NCBI RefSeq assembly: GCF_018069565.1
Contig: NZ_JAGPNL010000002.1
Span: 1-64,000 of the forward strand
Direction: 5' to 3'
DNA length: 64,000 nucleotides
DNA from: Streptomyces tagetis
GTDB lineage: Bacteria; Actinomycetota; Actinomycetes; Streptomycetales; Streptomycetaceae
Under the pieces are notes generated by a model, which made no database searches, was not told the origin of the DNA, and saw only the letters and a list, made by a program, of their open reading frames with translations. Shown one piece after another: positions 58,920-64,000 of the stretch (position 1 is its first letter; each line of letters begins with the position of its first letter). A program made the translations under genes and the position numbers.

Positions 58920-59995
58920 CCGACCGGCACCTCCCTCTGGCAGGCCGGGACGGCAGCGGCGGCGGGGATGAGCTTCCTGGCCCGCGCCAGATGCGCCACC
59001 GAGGCCACGTAGGCGGCTTCGACCCGGGTCGGGGACGCGGCTCCGGCCGTCGCGGGGAACCGGTCGAGGCTGCTCGGGAAGGGCTCGGCGTCGGCGAAGA
59101 GCGCGGTCATCGCCAGCATGTCGTCGAAGCGGCGCCGCGCCCGCGGGTGGAGGCTGCTGATGAAGACCGGCCGGATCAGCCGGTCGATCATGTCCGGGCC
59201 CACCATGCGCGGGACCCGCATGTCGATGCCCAGGTGGCGGGCGGTGCTCGCGGTCAGCTCCAGGAGCCGTTCGGCGGTCGGCGCGCTCTCTCCGGCGGTC
59301 AGCCACACCTCCCCCCGCGACCGTCCCTCGGTCACCAGGGCGGCGACGGCCCGCGCCACCACGTCGCAGGGGACGAAGTCGACCCGGGAGGGGCCGGGGA
59401 CCGGCACCAGCGGCAGCAGCCCGCGCAGCAGGGCGTGGATGATGCCGTGCATGCCCTGGAAGGCGGAGATCTCCCCGGTGACGGAGTCCCCGATCACCAC
59501 CGACGGGCGGACGATCACCGCCGGCTGGCCGGAGTCGCGGATCGCGGCCTCCGCCGCGCGCTTGGAGTCGAGGTAGTCCTCCGGGCGGGCCGTGGCGTCC
59601 CCGGCGTCCCGGCCGAGGTTGGCGCGGGTCAGGTCGTGGCGGGCCACGAACGCCGTGGACAGATGGTGCAGGACCGCGCCGGCGTCGGCGGCGAACTCCA
59701 GCATCCGGCGGGTGCCGCTCTCGTTGAGCCGGTGCGTGGCCGAGGGGCCCTCGGCGAAGCCGGTGACGGCGGCGCCGTGCACCACCGTGTCGACCCGGGA
59801 GGCCAGGGCGGCGTAGGAGGCGCGGTCCAGACCGAGGTACGGAGCGGTCAGATCGCCGGTGATCTGCTCGTCGGCCGTGGGGCAGGGCGCCCGGTGGGTG
59901 AGCGCGATGACATGGCAGTGGGCCAGTTCCTGCGAGATCGCGGTGCCGAGGACACCGGAGGCTCCGGTGAGCAGCACGGTCGGGGCAGCGGGCAC
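58916..59995 (-). CDS. thioester-reductase-like extended SDR
   Basis: A 359-residue NAD(P)-dependent protein of the male-sterility/thioester-reductase (NAD_binding_4) type: VLLTGASGVLGTAISQELAH, VVHGAAVTGF, YLDSKRAAEAAIRDSG (YxxxK) and VRPSVVIGDSVTGEIS, then the downstream FVPCDVVARAV. In carboxylic acid reductases and NRPS termini this domain releases acyl thioesters as aldehydes; here it is free-standing. The start is GTG 59995. Confidence 0.85.
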   Translation of the reverse strand: MPAAPTVLLTGASGVLGTAISQELAHCHVIALTHRAPCPTADEQITGDLTAPYLGLDRASYAALASRVDTVVHGAAVTGFAEGPSATHRLNESGTRRMLEFAADAGAVLHHLSTAFVARHDLTRANLGRDAGDATARPEDYLDSKRAAEAAIRDSGQPAVIVRPSVVIGDSVTGEISAFQGMHGIIHALLRGLLPLVPVPGPSRVDFVPCDVVARAVAALVTEGRSRGEVWLTAGESAPTAERLLELTASTARHLGIDMRVPRMVGPDMIDRLIRPVFISSLHPRARRRFDDMLAMTALFADAEPFPSSLDRFPATAGAASPTRVEAAYVASVAHLARARKLIPAAAAVPACQREVPVG

Positions 59996-60156
59996 GGGTG
60001 TGTCACCTCACGGATCGGTGGGCTGAGCCGGGCGCGGCCGGTACGGTGCGACGGGTCCGCGTGGACACCGCGCCGCACGGGCGCCCAGGCGCCGGGCCGG
60101 GCCGGCGGTGGCCGGCGCGGTGGTGGTGGCCCGGCGCGCGGGTGTCGTGGAGGGGC

Positions 60157-60177
60157 GCCGCGGCGGGTGCCCGCGGC
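60157..60177 (-). terminator. hairpin after the acyl-CoA-dehydrogenase-like gene
   Basis: GCCGCGG and CCGCGGC pair around seven bases, 15 bases past the stop of the head gene in a 196-base gap that holds no gene. It may partly separate this gene from the rest of the run. Confidence 0.4.
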
Positions 60178-60191
60178 CGGTGGCTGGTGCG

Positions 60192-61322
60192 TCAGGAGAT
60201 GTGCAGCGGGTGCCCGGTGAAGTGGTCGGCCAGGGCGCCGGCCATCCGGTTCCGGGACGGCGGGTGGAAGGCGAGCGCGCGACAGGCGGAGTTGAGGTAC
60301 GCCACGTCGCCGGAGGAGATGAACGCCATGCCGCCCAGCGCCTCCACGCACAGGTCGGCGACCTGGTCGATGGCGCGCTGCGCCGCGTAGCGGCAGACCA
60401 GGGCGTCGGCGAGGACGTTCTCGTCGGGCGTGCCGGCGGTGCGGGCCAGCCCGTCCAGGGCCAGTACGGCACCGTGCAGGACGGTGGCGGCCTCGGCCCT
60501 GGCCGCGGTGCCGGCCTTCGGCGCGGACAGCAGCCGTTCGACGAGGGCGGAGGCGGCGCCGAGGTAGCTCGCGGTCATCAGCGTCTCGAACCAGACGAAG
60601 CCGGCGGTCTGGAGCCGGTCGAGCCGTCCGTCGGCCGTGACGTCGGTGCGCACCACCAGGTCGGAGGGGACCTCGACGTCCTCCAGGACGACCTCCTCGC
60701 TCTCCGCGCCGGCCAGGACCGGGCTGTCCCAGAACGGGCGCACCGAGACGCCGGGGGAGTCGGCGGGGACCAGCGCGACGGCCATGCGCGGGGAGCCGTC
60801 AGGATCGGGCAGGACGACGGAGGCGGTCAGCAGGTCCATGGACCGGGCGAGGCTGCACGGCTTCTTCGAGCCGCTGAGCCACACCTTGTCGCCGTCCACC
60901 CGGGCGGTCAGCGAGGGGCTGAGGATGCCCTGTCCGGTACGGCCCTCGGCGAAGCCGGAGGCGAGGAGCAGGCGGTCCTGGGCGATGGCGGACAGCAGCA
61001 GCCACTCCGGCCCGTCGTTGACGGCGGCGGTCTCGACGAGGGAGGCGACGGAGAAGTGGTGCATCGTGGTGGCGACGGCCAGCGAGGGGGACCGGGAGCC
61101 GACGGCGCGCTGCACGCGTACCGCGCTCAGCAGGTCCGCGCCCTTGCCGCCGTGCTCGGCGGGGACCAGCAGACCGGGGCCGCCGGCGGCGCGGAACGCG
61201 GTGAGCGCCTCGCCGCCGGGGCGTTCCAGGGCGGCCAGGGGCCGGGCCGCGAGGGCCGCGTCCAGGCCGGGCAGGTAGTGGTCGAGCAGCTCGCGTTCGC
61301 GTTCCAGGTAACGCACACTCAT
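60192..61322 (-). CDS. acyl-CoA-dehydrogenase-fold flavoprotein
   Basis: A 376-residue protein of the ACAD superfamily: helical N-terminus (LLVPAEHGGKGADLLSAVRV), middle strand domain (VWLSGSKKPCSLARSMDLL) and C-terminal helices (EALGGMAFISSGDVAYLNSA). The C-terminal region where dehydrogenases have an E-G-T/S motif reads FHPPSRNRM, and no catalytic Glu is apparent, so it may be a group D oxygenase (the DszC/KijD3/VlmH type) rather than a dehydrogenase. GGGAGAG precedes ATG 61322. It heads the NO-synthase-linked operon. Confidence 0.85.
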   Translation of the reverse strand: MSVRYLERERELLDHYLPGLDAALAARPLAALERPGGEALTAFRAAGGPGLLVPAEHGGKGADLLSAVRVQRAVGSRSPSLAVATTMHHFSVASLVETAAVNDGPEWLLLSAIAQDRLLLASGFAEGRTGQGILSPSLTARVDGDKVWLSGSKKPCSLARSMDLLTASVVLPDPDGSPRMAVALVPADSPGVSVRPFWDSPVLAGAESEEVVLEDVEVPSDLVVRTDVTADGRLDRLQTAGFVWFETLMTASYLGAASALVERLLSAPKAGTAARAEAATVLHGAVLALDGLARTAGTPDENVLADALVCRYAAQRAIDQVADLCVEALGGMAFISSGDVAYLNSACRALAFHPPSRNRMAGALADHFTGHPLHIS

Positions 61323-61652
61323 CGGTACTCTCCCCCGTGGTTCCGTACGATGAACGACCGTTCGCCGACTCGCGGCCTCCCGTGTGGGTTTCGGCCTCGT
61401 CGGCGGTCACCACGTTAGGAACTGGCCATGCAGCGTGGCTTCAGGACCGGTGCAGCGGTGTCTAAAGATTGACTAACCCGCGTTTGAGTTCTGTTGTAGA
61501 AGAGCTGTACGAATTTTCCGCCCGGAACGGGGGACTTGGGGCAACGGACGCGGAGGACCCGGGCCGCCGCACCGGGGCGCCGGGCGCTCCCGGGCCGGGG
61601 CGGCCGGCGTACGCGAGGGGGCGGCGAAGACGCCGTTTCCCGCCACACGGCA
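61323..61652. other. promoter region of the minus-strand operon
   Basis: Between the acyl-CoA-dehydrogenase-like start and the MmpL terminator there is no gene. The stretch 61455-61520 is notably AT-rich for this DNA (TCTAAAGATTGACTAACC, GTTGTAGAAG, GAATTTT) and most likely holds the operon promoter and regulator sites. I could not fix a convincing -35/-10 pair. Confidence 0.5.
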
Positions 61653-61692
61653 GCGGCGGCGGTACCCGGGGGAGACCGGGTACCGCCGCCGC
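61653..61692 (-). terminator. strong terminator of the MmpL gene
   Basis: GCGGCGGCGGTACCCGG (61653-61669) and CCGGGTACCGCCGCCGC (61676-61692) form a perfect 17-base stem with the loop GGGAGA, 14 bases past the transporter stop. It isolates the exporter transcript from the following operon. Confidence 0.85.
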
Positions 61693-61705
61693 GGGGCGGG
61701 CGCCG

Positions 61706-63988
61706 TCAGTCGGACAGGCCGATCCTGCGGTGCAGGCGCCGGAGGAAGGGCGGGGCCCACCAGTTGCCGCGCCCGGCCAGCCGCATGAAGGCCGGCACGA
61801 GGATGCCCCGCACGAGGGTCGCGTCGACGACGACGGCCAGGGCCAGGCCGATGCCGAGCAGCTTCAACGGGGTCAGCCCCGAGGTGGCGAAGGACAGCAG
61901 CACGGCCGCGACCAGGGCCGCCGCCGCCGTGATCAGCCGGCCGGTGTGCTCCAGCCCCCAGGCGACGGCGGCGGTGTTGTCCAGGGTGCGGTCGTACTCC
62001 TCCTTGATCCGGGAGAGCATGAACACCTCGTAGTCCATGGAGAGTCCGAAGGCGACGCAGAACATCAGCACCGGTGTGTCGATGTCGATGAGGCCGGTGA
62101 CGTTGAAGTCGCCCACCAGCCAGCGCAGATGACCGTCCTGGAAGATGTAGACCATGGCGCCGAAGGTGGCGGTCAGGCTGAGCAGGTTCAGCACGATCGC
62201 CTTGGCCGGGATGAGCAGGCTGCCGGTGAAGAGGAACAGCAGCACGAAGGTGGAGACCGCGATGATGCCCAGGGCGGCAGGCAGTTTGTCGCCCAGGGTC
62301 GCCTTGGAGTCCACCAGCAGCGCCGCCTGACCGCCCACCAGCGCCTCGGAGGGCGCCGGGACGTCGCGGACCAGGCCGACGAGACCGAGTCCGGCCTCGG
62401 AGTACGGCTCGGTGTCGGAGACCACCGACAGCCAGGTGCCCTCCGCGGCCCCGAAGCGCCCGGACGCCTCGTCAGGGGGCGCGACCTGGCGCCCGTGGGC
62501 GTACGAGCCGGTGGCGGCGTCCACCCGGGTCACCCCGGGCACCTCCGACAGCGCGGTCGCGTAGGCGGTGACGTCCCCGGCCCCCGAGGTGGCGTCCAGG
62601 CCGGGCAGCACCACCGACAGCGGCGAGCCCTCGCGGCTGTCGAAGTCCTCGCGCAGGACCTGCGCACCCTGGTACGCGGCGGACGAGGCGGGCAGCACCC
62701 GGTCGTCGCTGTCCCCGAACTCGACCCGGGTGAAGGGCAGTCCGAGCGTGACCAGGAAGGCGACCACGGCCAGCGAGAACACCAGCGGACGCTTCATCAC
62801 CACCAGCGCCAGCCGGTGCCAGAAGCCCTCCTCCGGGGAGCGCGGCGGCTTGTCCGCCGCCCCCCGGCGGCGCACCAGTCGCCGGACGTCCAGCGCGTCC
62901 ACCCGCCGGCCGAGCGCGGCCAGCAGCGCCGGCAGCACCACGACCGAACCGATGCTCGCCAGCACCACCACGGCGATCCCCGCGTAGGCGAAGGACCGCA
63001 GGTGGTACATGGGGAAGACGAGCATCGCCGACAGCGACAGGGCGACGGTCAGCGCGGAGAAGACGACCGTGCGGCCGGCCGTGCGCACGGTCCGCGCGAC
63101 CGCGTCGGCCACCTCGTGACCGTGGGAGAGTTCCTCCCGGTAGCGGGTGACGACGAAGAGGCTGTAGTCGATCGCGAGCCCCAGCCCCAGTGCGGTGGTG
63201 ATGTTGACGCTGAACACCGACACCGGGACGACCATGTCCAGCAGCCGCAGGATCACGAACGAGCCCACGACCGCGATCGCGCCCACCAGGAGCGGCAGCA
63301 GGGCCGCGACCACGCTGCGGAAGACGAGCAGCAGGATCACCAAGACCACCGGCACCGCGAGCAGTTCGGCCTTGACCAGGTCCTCTTCGCTGCGCTCCTC
63401 GATGTCCATGCGGACGGCGGTGGCCCCGGTCGCGGTGATCTCCAGACCGTCGCGCTCGCCGACGGTCCGCGGCAGCAGCCGTTTGGCGGTGGTGCGGACC
63501 GTGTCCTCGTCGCCGTCGAGCCGCACCATGACCAGCGCGGTCCGGCCGTCGGACGAGCGCAGTGGCCGCGCCCGGTCCAGGGACCAGTACGACGCCGCCT
63601 GGACCACGCCGGGCTCGTCGCCGAGCCGGCCGGTCAGCGCCCGGCCCTTCTCGGCGACGTCCTCGTCGTCGACCGAGGCGGGCGCCTTGACGAGGAACAC
63701 CAGGTGCGGCGAGCCGGACTTGAAGACGGTGTTGAGCAGATCGTCGGCGCGGGCCGCCTCGGAGCCGGGGGCGGTGATGCCGCCCTGGGAGAGACGGCTC
63801 TCCACGTCGGCGCCGAAGGGGACGGCGACGATCACGGCGATCAGGGCGGCCACCATCACCAGCGTCCTGCGCCGCGCGAGCCAGGCACCGAAGCGCTCCA
63901 GCGGACCTCCGCGCGGCGGGGGCGGCGCCTTCGCCGCGGACGGCTCGGCCGAGGTGGTGGTTGCGTCGGGGGTGGGAGTGGTGCCCAC
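61706..63988 (-). CDS. MmpL-type RND-family transporter
   Basis: A 760-residue proton-driven exporter of the MmpL (HAE2) family with about 12 helices in two halves. Each half has a TM1 and a large external loop followed by five helices with the family Asp/Tyr motif: GLGLAIDYSLFVVTRYREEL and FGLSMDYEVFMLSRIKEEY. The start is GTG 63988 with AGGAGG just ahead. MmpL proteins move lipids and lipid-like metabolites. Next to a fatty-acid-modifying operon it is the likely exporter. Confidence 0.93.
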   Translation of the reverse strand: MGTTPTPDATTTSAEPSAAKAPPPPRGGPLERFGAWLARRRTLVMVAALIAVIVAVPFGADVESRLSQGGITAPGSEAARADDLLNTVFKSGSPHLVFLVKAPASVDDEDVAEKGRALTGRLGDEPGVVQAASYWSLDRARPLRSSDGRTALVMVRLDGDEDTVRTTAKRLLPRTVGERDGLEITATGATAVRMDIEERSEEDLVKAELLAVPVVLVILLLVFRSVVAALLPLLVGAIAVVGSFVILRLLDMVVPVSVFSVNITTALGLGLAIDYSLFVVTRYREELSHGHEVADAVARTVRTAGRTVVFSALTVALSLSAMLVFPMYHLRSFAYAGIAVVVLASIGSVVVLPALLAALGRRVDALDVRRLVRRRGAADKPPRSPEEGFWHRLALVVMKRPLVFSLAVVAFLVTLGLPFTRVEFGDSDDRVLPASSAAYQGAQVLREDFDSREGSPLSVVLPGLDATSGAGDVTAYATALSEVPGVTRVDAATGSYAHGRQVAPPDEASGRFGAAEGTWLSVVSDTEPYSEAGLGLVGLVRDVPAPSEALVGGQAALLVDSKATLGDKLPAALGIIAVSTFVLLFLFTGSLLIPAKAIVLNLLSLTATFGAMVYIFQDGHLRWLVGDFNVTGLIDIDTPVLMFCVAFGLSMDYEVFMLSRIKEEYDRTLDNTAAVAWGLEHTGRLITAAAALVAAVLLSFATSGLTPLKLLGIGLALAVVVDATLVRGILVPAFMRLAGRGNWWAPPFLRRLHRRIGLSD

Positions 63989-64000
63989 GCCTCCTCCTGT

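Overview
The window is chromosomal DNA from a high-GC actinomycete, almost certainly Streptomyces or a close relative. The signs are very high GC with G/C third positions, frequent GTG starts, four-base start/stop overlaps (ATGA/GTGA), a mycothiol-type maleylpyruvate isomerase, dense catabolic operons under IclR/LysR/TetR/AraC regulators, and one gene with two TTA leucine codons, the classic mark of bldA-dependent genes. No rRNA, tRNA, CRISPR array, insertion sequence or phage gene was seen.

Layout. 0.15-4.0 kb: a three-subunit proton-translocating NAD(P) transhydrogenase (pntAA-pntAB-pntB) and moaA. 4.0-8.1 kb: the C-terminal remnant of a GntR/FCD regulator, then a gamma-glutamyltransferase-family gene, a lactate-permease-family transporter and a tiny membrane protein. 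8.2-15.7 kb: an MFS exporter and an IclR regulator divergent from a complete gentisate route (3-hydroxybenzoate 6-hydroxylase, gentisate dioxygenase, maleylpyruvate isomerase, fumarylpyruvate hydrolase), followed by a TetR gene. 15.7-19.1 kb: a self-contained P450-ferredoxin-reductase-LysR operon. 19.3-26.1 kb: a divergent hydrolytic/oxidative operon that opens with a tandem pair of phosphotriesterase-like genes, the first stripped of metal ligands. 26.2-42.7 kb: two divergent arms around an IclR gene. One arm has an HpcH-type aldolase, a cupin, an AhpD-like protein and a Baeyer-Villiger monooxygenase. The other has a polyamine-type ABC importer with fused permeases, a DUF6282 protein, an MBL hydrolase, an SDR, two 3-hydroxyisobutyrate-dehydrogenase paralogues, a cupin, two CMD proteins and an esterase. 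42.8-49.5 kb: two MFS transporters, a photolyase, an AraC regulator and a sterol-desaturase-like protein.

49.7-64 kb: a two-component system whose response regulator carries two TTA codons, a SRPBCC protein, a LuxR-type regulator with a degenerate receiver, and a bacterial nitric oxide synthase. Beyond these lies a co-oriented seven-gene run (acyl-CoA-dehydrogenase-fold protein, thioester-reductase-like SDR, class III aminotransferase, SRPBCC, flavin reductase, SDR, fatty-acid-hydroxylase-like membrane enzyme) and an MmpL/RND exporter. I read this block as an unassigned small-molecule cluster. A reductase plus an aminotransferase could make an amine from an acyl thioester, the dehydrogenase-fold protein plus the flavin reductase could oxygenate it, and the synthase could supply NO. 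That chemistry is inference. The gene families are directly supported by motifs.

Control signals can be read at several junctions: an 11-bp-arm inverted repeat before the gentisate operon, a T-N11-A LysR box before the P450 operon, and facing TTGACA promoters with palindromes between the two IclR-controlled arms. Strong hairpins follow the MmpL gene and the fatty-acid-hydroxylase-like gene, and a long compound hairpin precedes the NO synthase gene.
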